64,000 nucleotides of DNA from Candidatus Poribacteria bacterium (GTDB lineage: Bacteria > Poribacteria > WGA-4E > WGA-3G), in contig JAPPFM010000055.1 in the NCBI GenBank assembly GCA_028821605.1, positions 62,001 to 126,000 of the forward strand, written 5' to 3'. Below the pieces are notes generated by a model. The model was not told where the DNA came from, searched no databases, and saw nothing but the letters and a program-made list of their open reading frames with translations. Each line of letters opens with the position of its first letter. The first letter of the stretch is position 1. Positions 54,070 through 63,241 of this stretch are shown here, one piece after another. Both the position numbers and the translations under genes were made by a program.

Positions 54070-55835
54070 TATTGATACCACTCACTTTGGGCTGCAAACA
54101 TTTCAGCGTATTTTCCATTTTGCTGTAGGAGTTCAGCGGGATTTCCGATTTCTGCAATGTACCCGTTATCCAAAACAACAACGCGATCGGCAAGCCGTGT
54201 GGGTCCGAGTCGATGGGCGATGAGCAGGGCAGTTTTACCCTCTACTAATTCAACGAACTGTTGAAAAATTTCCAACTCAGCGAGCGGATCAAGGGCTGCC
54301 GTGGGTTCGTCAAAAATGACAAATTCGCCTCCTTCTTTAATCAGACTTCGGGCGATAGCGACGCGTTGCCATTCGCCACCGGAGAAATCTACACCCCCGA
54401 ATTCGGGACCTAAAAACGTGTTTAGCGAGAACCTTTCTACTGGCAATCCGACTTGGGTTAAAATCGCCTCGGCATCCGCATCGGTGGCATCAATGCTGTC
54501 CAAAACCAGATTTTCTTGTAGGGTGGTCGGATAGCGTGCTGGATGCTGAAACACTGCGGTGCAAGCGCGTCGGAGGTCTTCAGATGGGATTGTGGCGGTA
54601 TCTATACCGTCTATTGTGACGTGTCCTGTCGTTGGAGAACGTAAGCCTGCTAAGATGTGCGCTAAAGTCGTTTTTCCTGCGCCGTTTTCACCGACTATAG
54701 CGAGAATTTCGCCCGGATGAATATCAATGTTAATATCGGAGAGCGCGTCTGTGTTTGCCCCCGGGTAACGATACGCGACATCATGCAAACGGATACCCTC
54801 ACGTATCGGGTGAGGATAGGGTGTACGTTTTGTAGGGGAATCTTCATCTTGGTCTCTTCCTAACAGATCGCGAAGGTCTTCTCCGTAACCAGCGTGTTGG
54901 ACAAAACCAATGATGAAATGCTGCATGGAATTCATACCGGCAGTGATATTCCGAAGTGCGGTTAGCACCAAAGCGGCGAGTCCTGCTTCGGTCCTTCCCT
55001 GCGAAAGCGATGTAACGAGTAATGCCCCAGCGATGATGGCTACGAAAATAAACACTTGGAAGATACCTTGGGAGGCATTTTGAAAGTCGATACGCAAGCG
55101 TTCCCGAAGATATTGGGCGAGGATCGTCCGCCAGCGGTGGAGAAGGGTTTCGCCGATGGACCATAAACGGATTTCGGGGGCACTGCGTCGTCTTGTTAGA
55201 AGTTGGGCGTAGTAATCCGCGAGTCGTTTGTTGCGTGTATTTTCCACTTCAAAATGGCGTACGCGCGCCCCCATCCGAATTCCAAAAACTCGCAGCAATA
55301 TTGCGCCGCTGATGATGATGGCGGGGATCCAAATTGAAATCAGTCCTAAAACAACGGTACTGGTGAGTAGGACTGGGATAAATTCAATAAGGCTCAGACC
55401 ATTCTGCATCAATTGGACAACGCTCGAATCCCCTCTGGCAAGGACGCGATTGATAAGGTCATGCGATTCTTCGTCGTCAAACGCCTCCAGTGGCAGTTTG
55501 CCTGTCTTTTGCAAGGCAGCACGCTGCAAAGTGAAACCGGCTCTAATGCGGAGTTGTTCGCGCAGAAGTGGAAGGAGTGTCGAAATCGCCTGCTCTATGA
55601 AAAAGAGGAAACAGAGCGCGGTCAGCCATGGGACAGCACTGTTTATAAAGTCTGCATTGACGAGGGTGTTAACGGTTTCTCGTAGCACGAGGAGCTGGGC
55701 TGCGCCGGCACCTGCGTTGATGAGGACAAGAATTATCCACACTATAGCGATAAAAGGCGATGTTTTCAACACTCGTGCGAACAGCCAGAGTAGGTCCCGA
55801 AATGAAGGAGGGGTTAGTTTTACTTTGTCCGACAT
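54069..55835 (-). CDS. ABC exporter, fused membrane and ATPase domains (first of pair)
   Basis: 588 residues from ATG 55835 (GAGGTGA upstream; 55883 is an extended frame). Six membrane segments; Walker A GENGAGKTTL, signature FSGGEWQ, Walker B FVIFDEPTAALD and switch His in LLIAHRLGP are intact. It forms a likely heterodimer with the gene that overlaps its stop. It follows the third ABC-2 permease pair by 88 bases. This exporter pair is the counterpart of 21131/22938. Confidence 0.92.
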   Translation of the reverse strand: MSDKVKLTPPSFRDLLWLFARVLKTSPFIAIVWIILVLINAGAGAAQLLVLRETVNTLVNADFINSAVPWLTALCFLFFIEQAISTLLPLLREQLRIRAGFTLQRAALQKTGKLPLEAFDDEESHDLINRVLARGDSSVVQLMQNGLSLIEFIPVLLTSTVVLGLISIWIPAIIISGAILLRVFGIRMGARVRHFEVENTRNKRLADYYAQLLTRRRSAPEIRLWSIGETLLHRWRTILAQYLRERLRIDFQNASQGIFQVFIFVAIIAGALLVTSLSQGRTEAGLAALVLTALRNITAGMNSMQHFIIGFVQHAGYGEDLRDLLGRDQDEDSPTKRTPYPHPIREGIRLHDVAYRYPGANTDALSDINIDIHPGEILAIVGENGAGKTTLAHILAGLRSPTTGHVTIDGIDTATIPSEDLRRACTAVFQHPARYPTTLQENLVLDSIDATDADAEAILTQVGLPVERFSLNTFLGPEFGGVDFSGGEWQRVAIARSLIKEGGEFVIFDEPTAALDPLAELEIFQQFVELVEGKTALLIAHRLGPTRLADRVVVLDNGYIAEIGNPAELLQQNGKYAEMFAAQSEWYQ

Positions 55836-55923
55836 GGTTTTCTGTTCACCTCTAAATTTCCGTACGCCAATGGCAGGCAACACAGTGTTTGCCAGTGGTA
55901 TCTCCTTGCGTTAATATTTTCTA

Positions 55924-57330
55924 TTACACCTCAACACTCACAAACACAAGATATGCTGCAGACGAAAGAACAACGAAAAACAGAACCAACAAAAGCAAAT
56001 CTATCGCCGCAGTGTTGAAATCACGACTGAGACTGATCGTATCTTCAAAGGTCGGAATTGATTCTGGACTGATAGGCTTCTTCGACATTCCCTCACGAAC
56101 TCCAATAATATGGAGACTGTCAGGATCTGCTCTATCCATATCCACGACGAATTCTCGATATTCGCGTGCATAACGTTGTACATTCTCCAAAAATTGTTGA
56201 TGTCGTTCAAACCCTGTCCCGACAAAAACTTCAAGAAGATGTTGGATAAGCGTAACAGGTGAGATACGGGTGACAGAACGTGCCAGTTGAATTTGGGCAA
56301 TCTGTTGATTTAAATGTTCTTGGGACAAACGTTCGTCTTGTTCAGTACCTTTGGCGACATACTCACTATCTAACTGTATCTTTTTTTCTCGAAACCCACG
56401 CGTCTCTTGCAAAAGAGCAAAGTATTCATCCCTGAGTTCTCTGTGGTTCTGTCCGCCGCGTTTGTAGAATTCATCATAAGTCATTGGGTTTGAAAACCCA
56501 CTTGCAATCAAAGCAACAGTACTCGGTATAAAAACGACGAAAGTACACCACGTCAATAGGAGTATCACAAGGCTCACCGCACTATTCCGCACAGATGACG
56601 AAACTAACAAACCTAACGTAAGAAACAGGCATAGGTACAAAATCGCAATAATGAAAATAATACATAAACGTATCCACGCGTCGGTGCCAAGGTGAATGTT
56701 GCTGGATATAGAAATTACCAATAGATTTATCAATATCGCGACCGTAAACGGTACGCCAATACTGACTAATCCGCCTAAAAATTTGCCAAACATTACAGTG
56801 TGGCGCGGCACTGAATTTGCCAACATCAATCGAAGCGTGCCGCGTTCGCGTTCGCCAGAAATAGAATCAAAGGTAAACAGAATCGCTATGAGACTCAAAA
56901 CATAACCGATTACAAACCCCCAGTCTACTTTGATAGTTTCTGGACGAATATTTGATGAATTAGGAAACGCACCGGGATAATGCAGCGACCAGAAACCCCT
57001 TAAATTATTACTGATCCGAATGGAAGGGGTGCCGTAGACAAAATCTGACAAAAAGATGTCACCTCCTTCCGCACAAAAATAGAGTGGAGACGGCTTTTTG
57101 TAAAGATTCCCAGGTCCTTCTTGCGCAATGCTAAATAAATCTGTTCGAGATCTTAAGGTATCCAGAGATTTTGTGGTAGCATCGCGATATTTCTGCATAC
57201 GCTCAGGATGCTCCTGGACATGGATCATCGCATTAATCAACATCAAAACGAAAAGCAACGCAGTCGTAAGTGCAAATCGGAGGCTATTAAGATTGTCATA
57301 CAGTTCGCGTTTTGTTATATGCCAAATCAT
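55924..57330 (-). CDS. ABC-2 type permease, A type (copy 3)
   Basis: A 468-residue protein very similar to 28160 (both begin MIWHIxKRExYDNLNSLRFA). Same helix layout, GERERGTLRLMLANSVPRHT, DMDRADPDSLHIIG, REGMSKKPISPESIPTFED and C-terminal helix ending FVSVEV. Divergence is greatest in the first loop (around residues 85-120). Here no ECF gene follows; the next gene is an ABC exporter. This suggests duplication of the permease pair without its sigma genes, or loss of them. Confidence 0.85.
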   Translation of the reverse strand: MIWHITKRELYDNLNSLRFALTTALLFVLMLINAMIHVQEHPERMQKYRDATTKSLDTLRSRTDLFSIAQEGPGNLYKKPSPLYFCAEGGDIFLSDFVYGTPSIRISNNLRGFWSLHYPGAFPNSSNIRPETIKVDWGFVIGYVLSLIAILFTFDSISGERERGTLRLMLANSVPRHTVMFGKFLGGLVSIGVPFTVAILINLLVISISSNIHLGTDAWIRLCIIFIIAILYLCLFLTLGLLVSSSVRNSAVSLVILLLTWCTFVVFIPSTVALIASGFSNPMTYDEFYKRGGQNHRELRDEYFALLQETRGFREKKIQLDSEYVAKGTEQDERLSQEHLNQQIAQIQLARSVTRISPVTLIQHLLEVFVGTGFERHQQFLENVQRYAREYREFVVDMDRADPDSLHIIGVREGMSKKPISPESIPTFEDTISLSRDFNTAAIDLLLLVLFFVVLSSAAYLVFVSVEV

Positions 57331-57333
57331 ATA

Positions 57334-57504
57334 TCAGTCCTCAGTTATAAGCTTTCAGTTATCGGTTATCAGTTATCAGTTAAGACAGTCCTTGGAACAC
57401 TTCCGTTCTCTGTGAAGGTTCCACTGCAAACCTCTTTAACTGAAAACTGAAAGGTTTTTCATGCCTCGCAGTGAGAGAAAACCGAACTGATAACTGACAA
57501 CTAT
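57334..57504. repeat. Intergenic inverted-repeat unit (family SR, copy 7)
   Basis: TCAGTTATCGGTTATCAGTT on the left and CGAACTGATAACTGACAACT on the right, with TTTAACTGAAAACTGAAAGG between. It separates permease B from permease A in copy 3, as copies 5 and 6 do in the other cassettes. Confidence 0.7.
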
Positions 57505-57505
57505 C

Positions 57506-59041
57506 CTACACTTCACTCCTTTGGAAAACCCAAAATATTACCATAAAGAGAATTAAGTTCATCATGAGCAGCAGGAGTAAATCCGGGAGTGCTCGCATCG
57601 CATTTATATGCACATCACTTCTCTGAAAAGAAAACTGAGGAAAATTTTCCCAGTCCGCTGACCCTTTGTCAGCAGAAAACCATCGTCGATCTTCAAACGC
57701 GTTTATATCGTAGAGATAGTCAATTACAGTCCTTCGGTACTTTCGCGTCGCCTCGTAAAAATCTCTGAGTCCGAATAGATCTGTACCTGCCCATGCTTGC
57801 GTCGCAGCATCATACATCCCGACTGGCGAGACCCTCAAAAAGATGCGATCAACTATCGCTGGCTGAACGTAAACAGATTCCATGACTTGTTTTCGTACAA
57901 GCCACGCCCGTTCCGCAGTGTCAATGGCCTTTGGCACGGTGAAGCGGTAATAGTTTTGCACGTGCGGCACCTGTGCTTCAAATTTATCATCAAGTTTCTC
58001 TATGGTTGAAACAGCAACATAGGTGTATAGAAGTGTTGACTGTATTTTATGCCACAACTCATAGTTGAAACCTGAGCCACCGTGCATGCCAAAATGTGGA
58101 TCTTCCCCGACCATACCAAAACGCGGATCCTCTCCTGGAATAGGATCATTGGCAAGGAAATGCTTACGTTCTCGGTCAAATTCCTCCCATATCTGTTCAA
58201 TCTGATTAAAAGCAGATTCCAGACGGTCTTGGGAAGGCTGCGCAGGAGTAATCCTAACAAGAATCACATTCGGATATACCAATACCCAAAACCCCCAGAC
58301 AAACATAGCAAGCATTAGTGCAGTGCCAGTTCCGCGAGTTACTGCTGAAATCAACATACCGATGAGGTAGAACACCGACAGATACACAATTGAACTCAAG
58401 ACAATACCACCGATACGAAGAAAATCATCAACGTTTAGTGAAATAGTGGGGGACGTGGTTAGCAAAATCACCACAAGGAGCAAACTCATCAAAAGCGGCA
58501 CCAGCAGACATATCATTGCACTGATGTATTTCGCCAATAAGATTTTAGCACGACTCACCGGATGCGTTAGGACAAGACGCAATGTGCCGCGCTCACGTTC
58601 CCCGGCAAGTGCATCGTAGGCAAAAATAAGTGCCATAAGGCTCAGAACAACCTGAAAAATAAAGACAATATCAATCGAAGAAAAGAGATTCAGAAATGGA
58701 TTCGTTGATCCATGCTTCTGACCATCCCACAGTGTGGGCACATAACTGTAATACACAAATACTTCGTTATTCAGCCGTTTATCCAATCCAACATTAAAGA
58801 TACTCAACAGATTTGGTGGACGGATAACATCCCAACTTACGCCCGAATAGGTTTTTCTTTCCAGCATTGTCTCGTGATTCGATTTAACAGCAGCATTGTA
58901 ACTTGCTAACCGTCGGTCATAATCCTTAATCAGCACAATGGTATTTGCAACAACAAGCAGCAGCATAATGAAAACCGCTGCTGCAAATCGGAACGTCATT
59001 AGATTGTCAAGGAGTTCTCGGCGAATGAGTGTTGTTAGCAT
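57506..59041 (-). CDS. ABC-2 type permease, B type (copy 3)
   Basis: 511 residues from ATG 59041 with GGAGG directly upstream; the N-terminus MLTTLIRRELLDNLMTFRF equals that of 29718. AGERERGTLRLVLTHPVSRA, SPVGMYDAATQAWAGTDL and WFSADKGSADW are conserved. The start is 36 bases after the stop of a DUF5694 gene, so the third cassette is probably driven from the DUF4252/DUF5694 operon rather than by an ECF gene. C-terminal helix ends FQRSEV. Confidence 0.85.
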   Translation of the reverse strand: MLTTLIRRELLDNLMTFRFAAAVFIMLLLVVANTIVLIKDYDRRLASYNAAVKSNHETMLERKTYSGVSWDVIRPPNLLSIFNVGLDKRLNNEVFVYYSYVPTLWDGQKHGSTNPFLNLFSSIDIVFIFQVVLSLMALIFAYDALAGERERGTLRLVLTHPVSRAKILLAKYISAMICLLVPLLMSLLLVVILLTTSPTISLNVDDFLRIGGIVLSSIVYLSVFYLIGMLISAVTRGTGTALMLAMFVWGFWVLVYPNVILVRITPAQPSQDRLESAFNQIEQIWEEFDRERKHFLANDPIPGEDPRFGMVGEDPHFGMHGGSGFNYELWHKIQSTLLYTYVAVSTIEKLDDKFEAQVPHVQNYYRFTVPKAIDTAERAWLVRKQVMESVYVQPAIVDRIFLRVSPVGMYDAATQAWAGTDLFGLRDFYEATRKYRRTVIDYLYDINAFEDRRWFSADKGSADWENFPQFSFQRSDVHINAMRALPDLLLLLMMNLILFMVIFWVFQRSEV

Positions 59042-59077
59042 CGTATTCCTCCAAAGTTTCAACAACTGGACAACAGA

Positions 59078-60019
59078 TTAAGGTGCTTCCGTCGCACCTG
59101 CCTCCAAGTATTGCAGCGGACTTGCGACGATGTAATCTCCTGAATCTTCAAGAAATTGCTGGACGAGAAAAACGTGCCCAGCACCGATAATCAGTAAAAT
59201 TCGATCGTCGGCGGATTCGGTGATACGCGTCAGGTTCACAAAAATTTTGAGATTCCAAGTATACCACAAATGTCCAACCCAATTGGCTCCTGGGTACTGA
59301 TCGCCGAGTCCAACACGCGCCATCCGCAAGTACTCTTGATGGTCAGCGCGTATGTCTTCAGGTTGGTTGAGTCGTCTGTACAGGTCGATTATCGGTTCGT
59401 ATTTCTCAGGTTCGATCCAGATTCTGCCATCTGCATCCTGTGTAACCTTCCCTTCAGCCGTAGGGGGTTGCCCCATGAGGTGCTCCTGATTGTGTGCTTT
59501 TGCGAACTTGCCAGGACTTACCAAATCCCAATCAAAATCTTCTGGAAAAAACCCGTCGGGTTCCTCAGAATAGTTTCGGAAATAATACACGCAGTATACT
59601 TTTGAATGTCCCATCTGCTTGGCTAACCGGAACCCGATCTGATCGCTTTCATGGCGTTTGAGTTCGTACGCTCCTTTGAGATAGTCTTGATAGGTTGTGT
59701 TAATCTCAGCGGTTCGTGAGAAATCTATCTCAAAAGCCATTTTAGTGGGTTTAAATTCTCTGAGTTGTTTAACCAATTGCTCAATTTCGCGCTGACGTTT
59801 TGGGGCAAGGACATCATCCATTTTATAATTGGTTCCATCCATTCCTGGATTTGCCAGATGGCTACTGCCCAGAATCATAATTGTGGGTTTTTTTGTCATT
59901 TGTGTAGTATCTCCTGTAGATAACTCTGTCCGATCGTCGCTTTCGACTGTGCCGACTGTAAATAACAGAGCAGCGAATAATATCATGAAATAGAATTCGC
60001 ATTTTACTAAGGCTTTCAT
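59078..60019 (-). CDS. DUF5694 protein, exported (TraB/TIKI-like)
   Basis: 313 residues with an N-terminal signal peptide (FYFMILFAALLFTVGTVES), so extracytoplasmic. Conserved DUF5694 motifs: MILGSSHLANPG (first G-x-x-H), KMNDVLAPKRQ-like DDVLAPKRQ, KMAFEIDFS with the conserved Glu, NWVGHLWYTWNLKIFVNLTRI, and IIGAGHVFLVQQFLEDSGDY (second G-x-x-H). Two G-x-x-H motifs plus Glu are the proposed metal-binding set of the TraB/PrgY/TIKI superfamily of membrane-associated proteases or esterases. Enzymatic role is inferred. One of four tandem paralogues. Confidence 0.8.
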   Translation of the reverse strand: MKALVKCEFYFMILFAALLFTVGTVESDDRTELSTGDTTQMTKKPTIMILGSSHLANPGMDGTNYKMDDVLAPKRQREIEQLVKQLREFKPTKMAFEIDFSRTAEINTTYQDYLKGAYELKRHESDQIGFRLAKQMGHSKVYCVYYFRNYSEEPDGFFPEDFDWDLVSPGKFAKAHNQEHLMGQPPTAEGKVTQDADGRIWIEPEKYEPIIDLYRRLNQPEDIRADHQEYLRMARVGLGDQYPGANWVGHLWYTWNLKIFVNLTRITESADDRILLIIGAGHVFLVQQFLEDSGDYIVASPLQYLEAGATEAP

Positions 60020-60097
60020 AAAATTTTCTCCTATCTGTAGCAGGGTTGATCCCGTCTCAAAAACGGCTGATCAAATTTTCAACAACTGAACAATAGG

Positions 60098-60904
60098 TTA
60101 ATGGGTTTCCACCTCGTCTGCTTTCAAGTATTGCAGCGGGCTTTCCAAGTGATAGACTTCAGAGTCTTCCACAATTTGTTTAAGGAATCCTAAGTGCCCG
60201 GCACCGATGATTAGCAAAATACGCTCATCTTCTGATTCCGTAATTCGGGTGAGGTTGACGAAAGTTTTGAGGTTCCGATTATACCAAAAGTGTGCGACCC
60301 AATTCGCCCCCGGGTACTCGTCTTGAAGACCGATTCGGGCAATCCGTAAGTAGTCGCGGAGGTTTGTGCGGATCTTTTCATCTTGGTTTATCCGTATATA
60401 CATGTCAACTATGGGTTCGTATTTCTCAGGCTCAATCCAGATTGTGCCATCTTCATCCTGCGTCATTTTTCCAGTAGGTGGCGGCCCCAGAAGATGTTCC
60501 TGATCGTTCGTCTCTGCAAACGCACCATAATCTGTCAAATGATCCTCCCGATCCTCCCGAATCATTGGATCATCGCGCAAATAATCTACACAGTGGACCT
60601 TTGGATGCCCCATCTGTTTCGCCAATCGGAATCCAATCTGGTGGATTTCATGGGGTTTAAGTTGGAAGTTACCCTGCAGGTAACCGTTGTATTCCTCTTG
60701 AAGTTCAGCTTCCCAATGTTTATCAACTTCAACGGCTATCTTCGTCGGCTTGAATCTGGCAAGTTGTTCAGCGAGCTGCTGAAGTTCGGCTTGGCGTTTA
60801 GGTGCGAGGACATCGTCCATCCTATAATTGATTCGATCGGCTCCCCAATTTGCCAAATGTCCGCTACCAAGAATCATGATCGTCGGTTTCGTTTGGTGTT
60901 TCAT
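60098..60904 (-). CDS. DUF5694 protein, cytosolic form
   Basis: 268 residues without a signal peptide. GSGHLANWG, DDVLAPKRQ, KIAVEVDKH, WVAHFWYNRNLKTFVNLTRI and IIGAGHLGFL retain both G-x-x-H motifs and the Glu. The ATG overlaps the stop of the upstream paralogue (TAATG), so translation is coupled. It is separated from 59078 by 78 bases. The mix of exported and non-exported forms in one operon suggests diversification after tandem duplication. Confidence 0.8.
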   Translation of the reverse strand: MKHQTKPTIMILGSGHLANWGADRINYRMDDVLAPKRQAELQQLAEQLARFKPTKIAVEVDKHWEAELQEEYNGYLQGNFQLKPHEIHQIGFRLAKQMGHPKVHCVDYLRDDPMIREDREDHLTDYGAFAETNDQEHLLGPPPTGKMTQDEDGTIWIEPEKYEPIVDMYIRINQDEKIRTNLRDYLRIARIGLQDEYPGANWVAHFWYNRNLKTFVNLTRITESEDERILLIIGAGHLGFLKQIVEDSEVYHLESPLQYLKADEVETH

Positions 60905-61701
60905 TAATTAGCGTTCTCCGTTTTTAGGTATTTGAGTGAACTTTCGATAATATAATCTCCTGACTCCTCAAGGAACTGCTGGATCAGATAGAGATGCCCA
61001 TCACCAATAATCAGCATGATCCGGTCGTCGTTGGATTCAGTGATCCGCGTTAGATTCACAAAAATCTTGAGGTTCCGGGCATACCAATCATGGGCGAGCC
61101 AGTTGGCACCCGGGTATTGATTGTCAAGCCCGATCCGCGCAATCCGCAAATAGAGCTGACGGCTTTTATGTAAACCTGCAGGTTCGTTACTCTGTATGTA
61201 CATGTCAATAATCGGCATATATTTCTCAGACTCAATCCATGTTGCGCCTTTTTCATCCTTCGTGATTTTGCCTTCAGTGGCTCCAAAGGGTAAAAAGTGC
61301 TTCTGATCGTGAGTTTCTGCGAACTTAGGATAATCTATCAAATCCCAATCAAAATCATCAGGAAAAAACGGATTTTGCTTCGGCAAATAATCAACGCAGT
61401 ACACCTTAGGATGTTCCATCTGTTTCGCCAATCGGAACCCAATCTGATCAACTTCCCATCGCTTGAGTTCGTATGTGCCTTTCAGATATCCTTGATAGTT
61501 TCTTTGGATTTCAGCCCCATGTGTTTTTTCATCCTGTTCAAGGGCTATCTTAGTGGGTTGATACGCCTTGAGCAATCGAACAAGTTCTGAAATCTCATCT
61601 TGACGTTTGGGTGTGAGGACATCGTCTATTTTTGTGTTGTATACATCCGCTCCGGGATTCGCCAAGTGTGGACTTCCGAGAATCATGACTGTGGGTTTCA
61701 T
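60904..61701 (-). CDS. DUF5694 protein, cytosolic form
   Basis: 265 residues without a signal peptide. GSPHLANPG, KIDDVLTPKRQ, KIALEQDEK, WLAHDWYARNLKIFVNLTRI and IIGDGHLYLIQQFLEESGDY; both histidines and the Glu are kept. The stop overlaps the start of 60098-60904. A Lys/Trp-rich stretch (LKGTYELKRWEVDQIGFRLAKQ when read through) is shared by all four paralogues and may be the substrate or partner surface. Confidence 0.8.
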   Translation of the reverse strand: MKPTVMILGSPHLANPGADVYNTKIDDVLTPKRQDEISELVRLLKAYQPTKIALEQDEKTHGAEIQRNYQGYLKGTYELKRWEVDQIGFRLAKQMEHPKVYCVDYLPKQNPFFPDDFDWDLIDYPKFAETHDQKHFLPFGATEGKITKDEKGATWIESEKYMPIIDMYIQSNEPAGLHKSRQLYLRIARIGLDNQYPGANWLAHDWYARNLKIFVNLTRITESNDDRIMLIIGDGHLYLIQQFLEESGDYIIESSLKYLKTENAN

Positions 61702-61810
61702 GTACGTGTTTCTCCTATCTACACTGAGACACTGTCCTCGTTTCGGGGTCTCAATATCTCAGGGCATTCCTGTTTTAGGTCCGCTTATGCTGTCGCAAAC
61801 TTGGGGTTTA

Positions 61811-63190
61811 TCAATGGGTTGCTGTTGAATTTAAGTATTGCAGCGGGCTTTCGACGATGTAATCTCCCGAATCCTCAAGGAACTGCTGAATCAGATAGAC
61901 ATGCCCGGCACCGATAATCAGCAGAATGCGATCATCGGTAGACTCAGTGATTCGGGTGATGTTCACAAAATTCTTGAGATTATGCACATACCACCAATGT
62001 CCAACCCAATTCGCCCCTGGGTATTGGTCTTTGAGTCCAATGCGTGCGGTGCGCAGATAGCCTTGATGGCCGGCGCGGAGTTTTTCAGGCTCGTTAATCC
62101 GGATATACATATCAATTAGAGGTTCGTATCCCACACGTTCGACCCAGAGTGTGCCATCTGCACTCTGCCGAACTTTTTCATCGCTCGAAGATATGCTCGG
62201 TAGGAGATATGCCTGATTGTGTGCCTCCGCGAACGCGTCGTAGTCCATTAAATTCCGATCAATTTCATCAATAATCGGCCTGTGTTCCGGCCAGTCAGCA
62301 ACACAGTAAAGTTTCGGGTGTCCCATCTGTTTTGCTAATGGAAAGCCGATTTGGTCCTCCAGCCGCCGTGTGCGTTCGTAGGTGCCTTCCAAGTAGTTTT
62401 GATAGTTTGCGTTAAGCTCCGCATCATAGCTGTCGTCCGCATAGACAGCTATCTTGGTAGGATTAAACGCTTTAATTTGAGATATCAGTTGTGCCATTTC
62501 GCTTTGGCGTTCCGGAGCGAGGACATCATCCATTCTATAGTTGAATCTATTGATTCCCGGATTTGTGAAAAATGCACTACCGAGAATCATGACTGTCGCT
62601 TTCTCTCGCGGGTCTTCTCTTTTCCATTGCCCCTTTAATTTGTCTCCAAAATCGATGTCTATCGCACCGAAATTGCTTAGATTTCCGAGCAACTCCTCAA
62701 TGCGCTCTGGTGCGATCTCCCCGACGATGTTGACAAAGGTGGCTTCTCCAGACCTTTTCGGGATGATGATAGCGAAGATCCCGTAAACTTTCTCTTCGTC
62801 AAACAGTAGATTGATTTCCACCGTTTCACCCTTTTCCTCAATCTTGACGAGGACCTCCCACTCATCCTTTTTCAGTTTTTGCTTGAAATAGTTAACTAAT
62901 TTCTTCTCATCAATAGTCGTTCTATCGTAGGTACGGACATAGATGCCGTCTAACATCTGAATCAACTCGACGACCTCTGGTTGATTGCTCACCGATTTGG
63001 TGACTAAATTGATGAGTTTTGCGGTTAAGTTAACCTCGACTTTTGCCTCAAGCGGCTCTGGGAAATCGAAGAGGATGAGTCCTTTTTTATCGGTTTTGTC
63101 CTGTTGTGCAACTGCTGAATGCGTCAGTGCCAACGATAAGACTAAAAACAGCAGTGTGAACAGTCGTATAAGGTGCTTTTGCAGTTTCAT
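61811..63190 (-). CDS. Exported DUF4252-DUF5694 fusion with degenerate metal motif
   Basis: 459 residues. A signal peptide (LFTLLFLVLSLALTHSAVA) is followed by a DUF4252 domain (about 35-190: LDGIYVRTYDR, NYFKQKLKKDEWEVLVKI, FVNIVGEIAPERI) and a DUF5694 domain (about 205-459). In the latter the first G-x-x-H reads GSAFFTNPG (His to Phe) and the conserved Glu segment reads KIAVYADDS (Glu to Tyr), while the second motif IIGAGHVYLI is intact. It therefore looks like a non-catalytic family member, perhaps a scaffold or regulator of its paralogues. The DUF4252 half matches the separate gene at 63242. Confidence 0.8.
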   Translation of the reverse strand: MKLQKHLIRLFTLLFLVLSLALTHSAVAQQDKTDKKGLILFDFPEPLEAKVEVNLTAKLINLVTKSVSNQPEVVELIQMLDGIYVRTYDRTTIDEKKLVNYFKQKLKKDEWEVLVKIEEKGETVEINLLFDEEKVYGIFAIIIPKRSGEATFVNIVGEIAPERIEELLGNLSNFGAIDIDFGDKLKGQWKREDPREKATVMILGSAFFTNPGINRFNYRMDDVLAPERQSEMAQLISQIKAFNPTKIAVYADDSYDAELNANYQNYLEGTYERTRRLEDQIGFPLAKQMGHPKLYCVADWPEHRPIIDEIDRNLMDYDAFAEAHNQAYLLPSISSSDEKVRQSADGTLWVERVGYEPLIDMYIRINEPEKLRAGHQGYLRTARIGLKDQYPGANWVGHWWYVHNLKNFVNITRITESTDDRILLIIGAGHVYLIQQFLEDSGDYIVESPLQYLNSTATH

Positions 63191-63212
63191 GGGTTTTACT
63201 CCTTTTGATGAC

Positions 63213-63231
63213 GGGCGGGGAAACCCCGCCC
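63213..63231. repeat. Short GC-rich palindrome
   Basis: GGGCGGGGAAACCCCGCCC followed by CTACGGGA, in the 51-base gap between the two DUF4252 genes. Confidence 0.65.
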
Positions 63232-63241
63232 CTACGGGACT

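Noticed and set aside
55228-55914. 228-codon open frame on the + strand
   Set aside because: It is antisense to the ABC exporter at 54069-55835, has a biased Arg/Ser/Thr composition and no recognisable motif.
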